Under the pieces are notes generated by a model, which was not told the DNA's origin, ran no database searches, and saw only the letters and a program-made list of their open reading frames with translations. Below are positions 53,007-61,371 of a stretch of DNA of 64,000 nt, piece after piece. Position 1 is the first letter of the stretch. Every line of letters starts with the position of its first letter. Source of the stretch: Alteribacter keqinensis (GTDB lineage: Bacteria > Bacillota > Bacilli > Bacillales > Salisediminibacteriaceae); contig NZ_RHIB01000001.1 in assembly GCF_003710255.1 (NCBI RefSeq), positions 2,294,001-2,358,000 of the forward strand, written 5' to 3'. The translations under genes were made by a program, and so were the position numbers.

Positions 53007-54719
53007 TTACATCAGAATACTCTTTTCAATTTCCTTCATCTTATAAAAATACCCTTGCTTCTCCATCAGGTCCCGGTAGGTTCCCGCTTCTTCAATACGG
53101 CCATCGTTCATTACAATAATCTGGTCCATACGCTCAAGACCTCTCAGGTTATGACTGATTAAAACGAGGGTATCATTTTTTGCCTGTTCGTAAAGTTCAT
53201 CAAGAACCTTCTTTTCCGTCACCGAATCCACAGAAGACACCGGTTCATCCATCACCCAAAGTGGTGCTCCTTTAAGCATGGCTCTTGCAATAGCAAGACG
53301 CTGCTTTTCTCCGCCGGACAAATTCCCGCCTTTTTCATAAACACGGTCATTCAAGGAGAAATCACTCAGCATTACTTTTTCCAGAGCCCTGGTCATCTCA
53401 TTATCCGTTACAGCGTCCCGTGCGATACGGAGATTATCGGCAATCGTTCCATAGAAGAAATGGTTTTCCTGCAAAACCACATTGACAGAGCGCCAGATGT
53501 CTTCTTTATCCAGCTGTTCAGTATTTTTTCCTGCCAGCCTAACGTCTCCTGAATCCGGAGACAGGACATTCAACATTACTTGCATAAGAGTGGATTTACC
53601 GGAGCCGCTTGCTCCGACAATCGCTGTCCTGGAGCCTGCCGGTAACATGAAACTCACGTCTTTGAGAGCCTGTCGCTCATCCTCGGGAAATGTGTAACAG
53701 ACGTTTTTTCCTGAAATTTCATAAGCTTCCTGAGGCAGTGATGATGTGTTCTCCCACACTGCGTCTTCTTTTACATCAAGAACGGAAGACAGACGATTCA
53801 CAGACTGACGGCTTCCTTCGTAATGAGTATGAAACGAAGCCATGGGTGTGGAATTTTCAAATACTGTAAGGGACGTTAACACCAGCATAGCAAGGAACAG
53901 CCCGTTTAACTCCCCCGTTGAAGCGAGATAGGCGCCTATCCCCAGCACGATCCACGTAACAGTCAAAGCAACAGCCCCGTTTACCGACTCGCTGTAGGCA
54001 GATTGAATGTGTTCTTTTTCCTGCTCCTTTACATAAGAGGCGGATGCTTCTGTTAATGCCTTCTCCTGTTCAGAAAGACGCTGGTGTATTTTCAGATCAC
54101 GAAATCCGTAAAGAAGTTCCGCAGCCTCTGTGGAGAGAGCCCCCCGTTCTTCCCTCACGGTGGCATTCGTCTTTTTCTGCCGGTATGCGAACCAGGCCGG
54201 AATCACAAATCCCGTCAGGATAAGCCCCCCGACAATTGCCAGTGTCACGTAAACGGAGAAAAACAGCGTGAACACTATCGTGCTGAGAAAGATCGTCACC
54301 ATCACTATCGGCGGATAAAAGACTCGCAGAAAGAAAAACTGCAGATGCTCTACGTCTCCGACTATTCTTGCCAGTAAGTCTCCGCTCCGGTATTTTTGAA
54401 AGATTCCCGGGGCCAGTGGTTCAAGCTTATTGTAGAAGTGGACCCTCAGATTGCTGAGAATCGTAAACGTTGCATGGTGAGAGAAATACCGCTCAGCATA
54501 GCGGCTTCCCGCTCGTAAAAAGCTGATAAACTTCAAGAAAGCTATGGTCATGGTTAACGTGTATAAAGGAGGTGCGAGCGCTGCTTTAGAAACCAGATAT
54601 CCGCTCGATGCAAAAAGAGCCACAGCAGCCACCCCGGCAATAAAGCCAAACAAAATGGAGTAAAGGACGTCCTTTTTTTCTTTTGAAATCAGGGAAAACA
54701 TGACGGCTAAGTCCTTCAT
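53007..54719 (-). CDS. cydC: Thiol-reductant ABC exporter subunit CydC
   Basis: 570-aa half-transporter: six-helix exporter membrane domain (residues 15-310), then an ATPase with Walker A IVGASGSGKSTLMQVML (near 365), signature NLSGGEKQRLAIARAM and Walker B PLWVMDEPVSSVDS. Partners with CydD to export cysteine or glutathione/heme-related reductant needed for cytochrome bd assembly. Overlaps cydD by 4 bases. cydA and cydB are not in the window. Confidence 0.92.
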   Translation of the reverse strand: MKDLAVMFSLISKEKKDVLYSILFGFIAGVAAVALFASSGYLVSKAALAPPLYTLTMTIAFLKFISFLRAGSRYAERYFSHHATFTILSNLRVHFYNKLEPLAPGIFQKYRSGDLLARIVGDVEHLQFFFLRVFYPPIVMVTIFLSTIVFTLFFSVYVTLAIVGGLILTGFVIPAWFAYRQKKTNATVREERGALSTEAAELLYGFRDLKIHQRLSEQEKALTEASASYVKEQEKEHIQSAYSESVNGAVALTVTWIVLGIGAYLASTGELNGLFLAMLVLTSLTVFENSTPMASFHTHYEGSRQSVNRLSSVLDVKEDAVWENTSSLPQEAYEISGKNVCYTFPEDERQALKDVSFMLPAGSRTAIVGASGSGKSTLMQVMLNVLSPDSGDVRLAGKNTEQLDKEDIWRSVNVVLQENHFFYGTIADNLRIARDAVTDNEMTRALEKVMLSDFSLNDRVYEKGGNLSGGEKQRLAIARAMLKGAPLWVMDEPVSSVDSVTEKKVLDELYEQAKNDTLVLISHNLRGLERMDQIIVMNDGRIEEAGTYRDLMEKQGYFYKMKEIEKSILM

Positions 54720-56446
54720 TCTTCCACCCCTTCTTGCTGCAGTTCAACCATGTTTCGATAGTCTACAGAGTTTTCCATCAGGTCCTCGTGTGTACCCTGG
54801 GCAGCCACGGCTCCATCATCCAGCAGTATAATTGTGTCAGCCTGTTTGATCGTATAAAGTCTGTGAGCAACCGTAATTACAGTGGCACGCTGAGACAGTT
54901 CTTTTATAGATGTTTGAAGAATCTGCTCGGTTTCAAGGTCGAGTCCGACAGTAGGTTCATCGAAAAGGATGATCGACGGATTCTTAATAAACGCCCGTGC
55001 CAATGCTACACGCTGTTTCTCTCCTCCGCTCAGACCGCGTCCTCCTTCTCCAACCGGAGTGTCGTACCCTTTTTCAAGTCTTGTAACCATGGATGCGATC
55101 CCTGCTTTTTCAGCAGCGGCTTCAATCTCTTTTCTCGTAACCTTGTTTTCCATACCGAGAGCAATATTGTCCGCAATCGTTCCGGAAAAAAGATAAGGAT
55201 GCTGGGAAATATAGCTTAACTGACCAAACCAGTCCTCTTCTTTCAGGATTGAACGGTTCTTGCCGTTTATAAGGATCTCACCGCCGGACGGGGCTGCGAG
55301 TCCTGATAGAATATGCAGTAACGTTGTCTTTCCTGAACCGCTCCGGCCAATAACAGCTGCATTAGCATTTGACGGAATAACCGTGTTCATTTCTTTTAAC
55401 GCGAACCCTTCAACACCGTATTGGAAACGAACGTTCTTTAAAACGATCTCCGGGGAAGTGATGCCTTCGAAAGGCTCGGTCCCCCACTCCACAGGCTGTT
55501 CCGGCTTATCAATTTCTTCTTTAATCCGGTTTGCCGCAGCCATACTGCCCCGGCCGGAGTGAAACGCTGTACCGAGGTTTTTAAGAGTGTTGAAGAATTC
55601 AGGTGCGATTGTGAGCACAAGAAACGCAGTGAAAAAGGAAATACTCTCGTATATGACCAGGCGCAGACCTACTTCAACTGCAATAAGAGCGATACTCAGC
55701 ATCGCAATAAATTCAAGCATTAAAGAAGACAGGAATGCGACCTTCAGCACATTCATTGTTGCTTCCCGGAAGCGCAGACTGTTTTCACGTATTTGTTCAC
55801 GCTGTTCTTCGCCACGACCATACAGCTTTAATGTAGCAAGACCTTGCAGTGTATCTAAAAATTGTCCTGAAAAGCGGGTCAGCTCTTCCACTTGCTCGTC
55901 CTGCTTTTTCTGAGTCACCTTTCCGATAAGAATCATGCAAAACGGAATGAACGGTGCCGTAATCAGTATAATAAGACCGGAATAGGGGTTTACAATAAAA
56001 ATCGTAACTAAAAGCATAAGCGGAACCACATATGTGAGAATCATCTGTGGAATATACCTGCTGTAAAAACCGTCCACTTCGTCCACCGCATCGAGCATGA
56101 CACTGACTTTTTTACCCGACTGCCCCTCCAGGGAAGCCTGGACCGGATTTCTTGTAAATTTCTTCAGAAGTGCTTCGCGAAAATCCTGTTTGACTTTTGA
56201 AGCCATCCGGATCCCCGTGCGGGCTGCGAAATAGGAAAGGAGGGAGCGCACAAGTAAGACAACCAATAGAGCGCCAAGGTAGGGCACTGTCCACGAAAAG
56301 GACCGTCCCTGCATGAAGATCCCGTCAACAATGAGCACAATTAAGTACGCCTGGGCGATCATCACCGCTCCTGTGAGAAAGCTTGTTGTATAAAGGGCAT
56401 TCACCTTACTGCGCTGGGCAAATGCGAGTTTCTTTAATTCTTTCAT
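54716..56446 (-). CDS. cydD: Thiol-reductant ABC exporter subunit CydD
   Basis: 576-aa half-transporter, first gene of the pair. Membrane domain residues 18-300, Walker A VIGRSGSGKTTLLHILSG (near 363), Q-loop ISQHPYLFSGTIADNIALG, signature GLSGGEKQRVALARAF and Walker B SIILFDEPTVGLDLE. The membrane-domain motif SVMLDAVDEVDGFYSRYIPQ is the CydD feature (VDEVDGFYSRY) that separates it from general exporters. A Rex operator lies 50-67 bases upstream of the ATG. Confidence 0.93.
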   Translation of the reverse strand: MKELKKLAFAQRSKVNALYTTSFLTGAVMIAQAYLIVLIVDGIFMQGRSFSWTVPYLGALLVVLLVRSLLSYFAARTGIRMASKVKQDFREALLKKFTRNPVQASLEGQSGKKVSVMLDAVDEVDGFYSRYIPQMILTYVVPLMLLVTIFIVNPYSGLIILITAPFIPFCMILIGKVTQKKQDEQVEELTRFSGQFLDTLQGLATLKLYGRGEEQREQIRENSLRFREATMNVLKVAFLSSLMLEFIAMLSIALIAVEVGLRLVIYESISFFTAFLVLTIAPEFFNTLKNLGTAFHSGRGSMAAANRIKEEIDKPEQPVEWGTEPFEGITSPEIVLKNVRFQYGVEGFALKEMNTVIPSNANAAVIGRSGSGKTTLLHILSGLAAPSGGEILINGKNRSILKEEDWFGQLSYISQHPYLFSGTIADNIALGMENKVTRKEIEAAAEKAGIASMVTRLEKGYDTPVGEGGRGLSGGEKQRVALARAFIKNPSIILFDEPTVGLDLETEQILQTSIKELSQRATVITVAHRLYTIKQADTIILLDDGAVAAQGTHEDLMENSVDYRNMVELQQEGVEE

Positions 56447-56495
56447 AGTCTTAAATCCCCCATTTAAGGTGGTTTACATTCAATAATTGTTGTGA

Positions 56496-56513
56496 TTGTG
56501 AATATTTTCACAA
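56496..56513. promoter_or_regulatory. Rex operator upstream of cydD
   Basis: TTGTGAATATTTTCACAA, with perfect 7-base arms TTGTGAA/TTCACAA. This is the Rex (redox NADH/NAD+ repressor) site type found before cyd and ldh genes of Gram-positive bacteria. Confidence 0.92.
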
Positions 56514-56651
56514 GTTTATTTTAAAATAAAATCCTTTATGAAGTAAAGGAATTTTAACCGTCCCTTTATTATAAACGATATGATGGGTTTTTACATGTAC
56601 GGTGCTCACGATTTTTTTGACAAGTGTGTGAAGATAAATGGCGGAAGAAGG

Positions 56652-56735
56652 TTTAGACAAGTTAGTATGGGGTTTAATCAAGTTAGGCTTTGCTTTAAAC
56701 AAGTTAGAGTACGATTTAAACGATTTAGTCTTCAT
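56652..56735. repeat. 21-nt tandem repeat array, four units
   Basis: TTTARRCAAGTTAG units start at 56652, 56673, 56694 and 56715, exactly 21 bases apart; the last unit is diverged (TTTAAACGATTTAG). Intergenic between cydD and the ligase gene. Confidence 0.8.
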
Positions 56736-56790
56736 CTCCCCTTCCCCACTCCCCAAAAAACGAAGGTGTCTCAAAATGTCCCGGTAGATT

Positions 56791-56811
56791 GGCTATGGCT
56801 CCACTCATTGC
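56791..56811. repeat. Deletion remnant of the MITE-like element
   Basis: GGCTATGGCTCCACTCATTGC joins the two inner landmarks (GGCNATGGCTCCA and CTCATTGC) of the 190-bp element with the ~70-base middle missing, right next to a hairpin. Confidence 0.5.
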
Positions 56812-56814
56812 TTC

Positions 56815-56859
56815 GAGGTTGACTCAAAAGGTAAAAAACCGACCTTTTGAGTCAACCTC
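56815..56859 (-). terminator. Hairpin terminator of the acyl-CoA operon
   Basis: Perfect 18-bp stem GAGGTTGACTCAAAAGGT / ACCTTTTGAGTCAACCTC with a 9-base loop. T-content after the minus-strand stem is low, so it may depend on stem strength or derive from the repeat family. Confidence 0.7.
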
Positions 56860-56865
56860 CTCCTC

Positions 56866-58485
56866 TTATTTTATCACCAGATGATCTTTCAATTGAGCCC
56901 TGAGAGCTCTCTTTAAAAACTTCCCGACTGACGTCTTTGGAATTTCATTCAGGAACACAATGTCATCCGGAAGCCACCACTTGGCAAACTGCGGCTTCAG
57001 AAAATCCATGAGGTCTTCTTTTCCCACTTCATCCTTATACTCATCTTTCAGCACCACGCACGCCACGGGCCGTTCCTGCCATTCAGGATGGGCAACCGCC
57101 ACTACACTTGCTTCAAAGACGGCGTCGTGTGCCATAAGAGCATTCTCGATATCTACAGAAGAAATCCACTCCCCTCCGCTTTTAATCATATCCTTGGTTC
57201 GGTCGATGATTTTTATGATCCCTTCTTTATCCACCGTTACAACGTCCCCCGTATGAAGCCATCCGTCCCTGAATGCCTCTTCTGTACGATCATCCCGGTA
57301 ATACTCATTTGCAATCCACGGGCCTCGGAGCATTAATTCACCCATGTCCTCACCGTTCCACTCTACTTCTCCCCGCTCACCAACGACCTTCATCTCAAGT
57401 CCTGGAACGAGGAGCCCCTGCTTGGAGCGCACATCCAGCTTTTCTTCTTCACCAAGATCATCCTGATAGCTCTTTAACTTTGAAACGGTCACAAGAGGAC
57501 TGGTTTCGGTCATACCGTATGCGTGTAAAAACGGAACATTATATTTTGTTTCATAGGCACGGATCATCCCTGATGGTGCCGCAGATCCTCCACATAACAC
57601 AGCCCGCAGACTCGTTGTATCATAATCGCCGCTCTCAAGTTCGTTCAACAGCCCGAGCCAGATTGTCGGAACGCCTGCAGTAATCGTCACCTTCTCTTTT
57701 TCTATGAAATCTGCAAGCAGCTTCGGTGTAAACTGAGGTCCCGGAAGCACCTGCGTTGTTCCGAGCATGGTTGCTGCAAACGGCAGTCCCCAGGCATTCG
57801 CATGGAACATCGGAACAACAGGCATACACCGGTCTGCTTCAGAGAGGCCGGCAGTGTCGGCCAGACCCAGCGCAAAACTGTGCAAAACGATCCCCCTGTG
57901 AGAGTAAACGACACCTTTGGGATTCCCTGTTGTTGCAGACGTGTAGCACATTCCCGCAGGTTCATTTTCATCCAGGTCTTTTATAAAAGCAAAGCGTTCA
58001 TCTCCCTTTTCCAGCAGGTCTTCGTAGGAATACAGAGGGGAAATATCTGACTCGGGGAGTTCCTCTGAATCTGTCATGACAATAAATGCTTCCACCGTTT
58101 TCAACTGGTTCTTCACTTTTTCCACTAGAGGCCATACATCTTCGTCTACGAGAAGCACTTTATCCTCTGCATTGTTAATGATGTAGATAATGTGTTCAGG
58201 ACTCAGACGAATGTTGATTGTATGAAGTACAGCTCCCATTCCCGGAGCTGCGAAGTAAACTTCAAGGTGGCGGTGATGATTCCAGGCCAGCGTAGCTACA
58301 CGGTCTCCTCGTTCAACCCCAAGCTCCGCAAGAGCTGATGCGAGACGGCGCGTACGTTTTCCGATCTCTATGTAAGTAAAGGACGAAACCCCGCCGGACG
58401 TTCGTGAAATCACCTGTTTTTCAGGAAAAAACTGCTCTGCTCTTTCCATCATGGCTCCTACTGTTAATGGTACATTCATCATCAT
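56866..58485 (-). CDS. Acyl-CoA ligase (medium/long-chain fatty-acid type)
   Basis: 539-aa ANL-superfamily ligase. P-loop-like CYTSATTGNPKGVVYSHRG (near residue 182), HAYGMTETSPLVT, LHTGDVVTVDKEGIIKIIDR, TKDMIKSGGEWISSVDIE and C-terminal PKTSVGKFLKRALR with the catalytic Lys. The TKDMIKSGGEWISS motif is that of fatty-acyl-CoA synthetases (FadD/alkK type). Last gene of the degradation operon, 20 bases after the CaiB-type gene. Start within MMMNVPLT; AAGGGGAAATG upstream. Confidence 0.9.
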   Translation of the reverse strand: MMMNVPLTVGAMMERAEQFFPEKQVISRTSGGVSSFTYIEIGKRTRRLASALAELGVERGDRVATLAWNHHRHLEVYFAAPGMGAVLHTINIRLSPEHIIYIINNAEDKVLLVDEDVWPLVEKVKNQLKTVEAFIVMTDSEELPESDISPLYSYEDLLEKGDERFAFIKDLDENEPAGMCYTSATTGNPKGVVYSHRGIVLHSFALGLADTAGLSEADRCMPVVPMFHANAWGLPFAATMLGTTQVLPGPQFTPKLLADFIEKEKVTITAGVPTIWLGLLNELESGDYDTTSLRAVLCGGSAAPSGMIRAYETKYNVPFLHAYGMTETSPLVTVSKLKSYQDDLGEEEKLDVRSKQGLLVPGLEMKVVGERGEVEWNGEDMGELMLRGPWIANEYYRDDRTEEAFRDGWLHTGDVVTVDKEGIIKIIDRTKDMIKSGGEWISSVDIENALMAHDAVFEASVVAVAHPEWQERPVACVVLKDEYKDEVGKEDLMDFLKPQFAKWWLPDDIVFLNEIPKTSVGKFLKRALRAQLKDHLVIK

Positions 58486-58505
58486 ACATTTCCCCTTCCA
58501 GAGTA

Positions 58506-59612
58506 TTATGTGTTCTGATTTTTATCCATTTGACTTAAAAGCTCTCTTGTATGTTCACCTTTCAACGGCGGTCTTGTGCTGATCCTGCTCTTATGCTGCG
58601 GAAATGTCGCTGCCTGCCGGGTACCGTCTTCATTATCCCAGACAAGGTTTTTCCCTTGAAAATATGGAGTTTTATTAATCTCACTCGGCTCAAGAACCGG
58701 TGTAAGACAGCAGTCATGTTCAAGACCGAATAAAGTCCACTCCTGGAGTGTTTTACCGGCAAACAAAGACTGTATTTCCTTAAAAACCGTATTTGATTCT
58801 TCAGTCGTTGACCAGTGAGAGCTGATCCAGTCGGGGCGGTTTACTCCATCGCAAAAATTCGTCCAGAACTTCTTCTCCAGTGCCGCCAGAGCCGCATACC
58901 GCCCATCTTTTGTCTCATAAAGACTGTAGCAGACGAGTTCGCCGTCAAGGAGAGAAATACCGGTTTCCCGCCCTGTTTCCTGTTCGTAGATCACGTGATT
59001 GGTCATAAGAGAAACCATCGAATCTGCCAGGGAAAGATCCACATACTCACCTTCCCCTGTTCTCTCTTTTTTCACCAGAGCTGCAAGGATCCGTTCATTT
59101 GCAGTAACACCCCCGAAAAGGTCGGCAAACGTATTCGTCGGATGAACCGGTGAGCCACCTTTGTCTTTCATCTGAGACAGGGATCCGCTCACAGCCATAT
59201 AATTCAGATCGTGGCTTCCCAAGTTGCTTGCTGTACCGGCTTGTCCGTACCCGGAAATGGAGCAATAAACAATGCCCGGGTTAACCTCCTTTGCACGTTC
59301 GTAATCGATTCCCAGCCTGCTGGTCACCCCCGGTCTGAAACTCTCGATAACAACATCCGCCTCTTCAATTAATAAAAGAGCCGCCGTCTGCCCTTCTTCT
59401 GTTTTTAAATCCAGGGTAATGCTTTTTTTATTACGGTTATTGGCTAAAAAAACGAGCCCGTCACCGTTTTTCTTTTCTCCTGTATTTCGGGCCGGGTCAC
59501 CTTCCGGCGGCTCCACTTTAATTACTTCTGCTCCAAGATCCCCAAGCCGCAGCGTCGCATAAGGGCCGGGCAGATAAAATGAAAAATCAATCACACGAAT
59601 CCCTTTAAGCAT
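58506..59612 (-). CDS. CaiB/BaiF family CoA-transferase
   Basis: 368-aa type III CoA-transferase or 2-methylacyl-CoA racemase relative. Motifs: VIDFSFYLPGPYATLRLGDL (residues 6-25), EVIKVEPPEGDPAR, FLANNRNKKSITLDLK, VVIESFRPGV, and GSHDLNYMAVSGSLS with the catalytic Asp of the family. In a beta-oxidation operon it could transfer CoA between acids or epimerise branched 2-methylacyl-CoA so that it can be oxidised. Substrate unassigned. Confidence 0.9.
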   Translation of the reverse strand: MLKGIRVIDFSFYLPGPYATLRLGDLGAEVIKVEPPEGDPARNTGEKKNGDGLVFLANNRNKKSITLDLKTEEGQTAALLLIEEADVVIESFRPGVTSRLGIDYERAKEVNPGIVYCSISGYGQAGTASNLGSHDLNYMAVSGSLSQMKDKGGSPVHPTNTFADLFGGVTANERILAALVKKERTGEGEYVDLSLADSMVSLMTNHVIYEQETGRETGISLLDGELVCYSLYETKDGRYAALAALEKKFWTNFCDGVNRPDWISSHWSTTEESNTVFKEIQSLFAGKTLQEWTLFGLEHDCCLTPVLEPSEINKTPYFQGKNLVWDNEDGTRQAATFPQHKSRISTRPPLKGEHTRELLSQMDKNQNT

Positions 59613-59772
59613 GGTTCACCTCATTTTTATACACATTTCAAAACCTGTTAACTTACAGATGCTGCATTTAATAAACATGGCTCACCCAGACGAAGCCTGC
59701 CACTACTTCTCTTTCTACTGCGGTGTATCTCTTCCCCGTTTCCATATGCAACAACTCTTACGTCAGAAAAAG

Positions 59773-61332
59773 TTACCCGTTGCTTTTTACGAGTTCGTTT
59801 TTCAGCATGAATTTCTGAATTTTCCCGCTTGCGTTTCTCGGTAGTTCGTCCACGAATAAGTACCTGCGAGGCCTTTTATAATCAGCTAACTTTGTACTCT
59901 CCTGACAAAACCGGTCAAGGTCTTGTTCTGATAAAGAGTCGTTCTTCCTCACAATCACAGCCATAACTGATTCTCCCCACTTTTCATCAGGCTCTCCCAA
60001 AACAGCTACATCAAGAATACCTGGATGCTCGTAGAGAACATCTTCAATCTCTCTTGGGTAAATATTTTCACCACCGCTGATAATCATGTCATCGACTCTG
60101 TCTGCAATCCACAGGTATCCCTCATCATCAAACGATGCTGCATCACCTGAATAATACCACCCTTTATAAATCGCATTTCTCGTTGCTTCTTCCCGGTTAA
60201 AATAACCCTGCATCATACACGGACCTTTAACGATTAGTTCTCCTGTTTCTCCAGGGTTCATAATATCGTCCGGCTCCGATGGCCGTCCTGCCTCACGGGG
60301 CCTTACAATCCGGATCTCGTGGTTCAGACATGCCTTCCCGGCTGATCCCGCTTTCCTGACCTGATCCTTCTCGTTTAAAAACGTCACAGCAGGCCCCATC
60401 TCAGTCATTCCATATGCCTGGACAAGTTCACACCCGAAATGTTCCTGTATGGCGTTAACGAGCGCAGGTGCCATAGGAGCAGCCCCGTACAACCCGAGAC
60501 GGAGTGTTGTTAAATCGTAATCGTCCAATGACTCCTGGAGCATCATGTTCCACATTGTCGGAGCAGAAAAGAACAGGGATACTTTTTCCTCTTCAATAAG
60601 CTCCAACGTTCGTTTAGGTTCAAAATGGTGTGTGATGATATTTAAAGCTCCTACATGTACCCTCGGTAAAAATGCGCAATGAAGTTCAGCACAATGAAAC
60701 ATAGGCGCTGTAACTAAACCCCGGTCATCCTCTGTCAGCTTTGTAGATGCAATAAGGATTAGACTTTGCTCGACCATCTCACGGTGACTGTGCATGACAC
60801 CTTTTGGCCGCCCTGTCGTACCGCTCGTGTACATAATGGCATACAGATCTTCCTCTTGTACGTTACTATCAGGACGGTCACTTCCGGCTTCATGTACTTT
60901 CTCATGAAAATTCTCAGCGTATTCAGGAGTGTCGGAATCTACGTACCAGTATGAAATTTCAGGTATATCTTTTCGAACCTCATTTATCTGCGAGGCCAGC
61001 GCCTTTTCAAAAAGGACAATCTTCGGAGACGCATCTTCTACTATGAACAGAAGTTCATCTGCAGCAAGGCGGAAATTAATTGGATTAAAAACAGCTCCTA
61101 TCTTCGCACATGCAAAATAGGCAGTTGCCAGCTCTTCCGTATTAAAAAGAAAAGTAGAAACACGGTCGCCTTTCTTTACACCTGCATCAAGAAAGGCATT
61201 TGCCGTTTTATTTACTCTGTCATTCCATTCTGCATACGTGAATCTGAGGTTCTTTTGCACATAAACAATCGCTTCTTTATCCGGAAACTTGGTTACCGTC
61301 TGCTCAAATAACGTTCCAATTGTTGTAGACAT
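59773..61332 (-). CDS. Acyl-CoA ligase (long-chain / branched fatty-acid type)
   Basis: 519-aa ANL ligase, clearly different from the 539-aa one. P-loop IMYTSGTTGRPKGVMHSHRE (near 170), QAYGMTEMGPAVTFLN, YYSGDAASFDDEGYLWIADR, DDMIISGGENIYPREIEDVL and C-terminal LPRNASGKIQKFMLKNEL. These match fatty-acid/aryl acid CoA ligases of the FadD/LcfB group. 160 bases separate it from the CaiB-type gene; this stretch has no gene or clear terminator, so the operon may continue. Confidence 0.9.
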   Translation of the reverse strand: MSTTIGTLFEQTVTKFPDKEAIVYVQKNLRFTYAEWNDRVNKTANAFLDAGVKKGDRVSTFLFNTEELATAYFACAKIGAVFNPINFRLAADELLFIVEDASPKIVLFEKALASQINEVRKDIPEISYWYVDSDTPEYAENFHEKVHEAGSDRPDSNVQEEDLYAIMYTSGTTGRPKGVMHSHREMVEQSLILIASTKLTEDDRGLVTAPMFHCAELHCAFLPRVHVGALNIITHHFEPKRTLELIEEEKVSLFFSAPTMWNMMLQESLDDYDLTTLRLGLYGAAPMAPALVNAIQEHFGCELVQAYGMTEMGPAVTFLNEKDQVRKAGSAGKACLNHEIRIVRPREAGRPSEPDDIMNPGETGELIVKGPCMMQGYFNREEATRNAIYKGWYYSGDAASFDDEGYLWIADRVDDMIISGGENIYPREIEDVLYEHPGILDVAVLGEPDEKWGESVMAVIVRKNDSLSEQDLDRFCQESTKLADYKRPRRYLFVDELPRNASGKIQKFMLKNELVKSNG

Positions 61333-61371
61333 TTAAGTACCTCCAATAAGGATTTTAAGCAATGGTAAGGA

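Noticed and set aside
56508-56774. 88-aa minus-strand ORF with heptad-like SYSNLFKAKPNLIKPHTN repeats
   Set aside because: Its periodicity is a by-product of the 21-nt DNA array, and its 3' part overlaps the Rex operator and cydD promoter; the start lacks a ribosome site.
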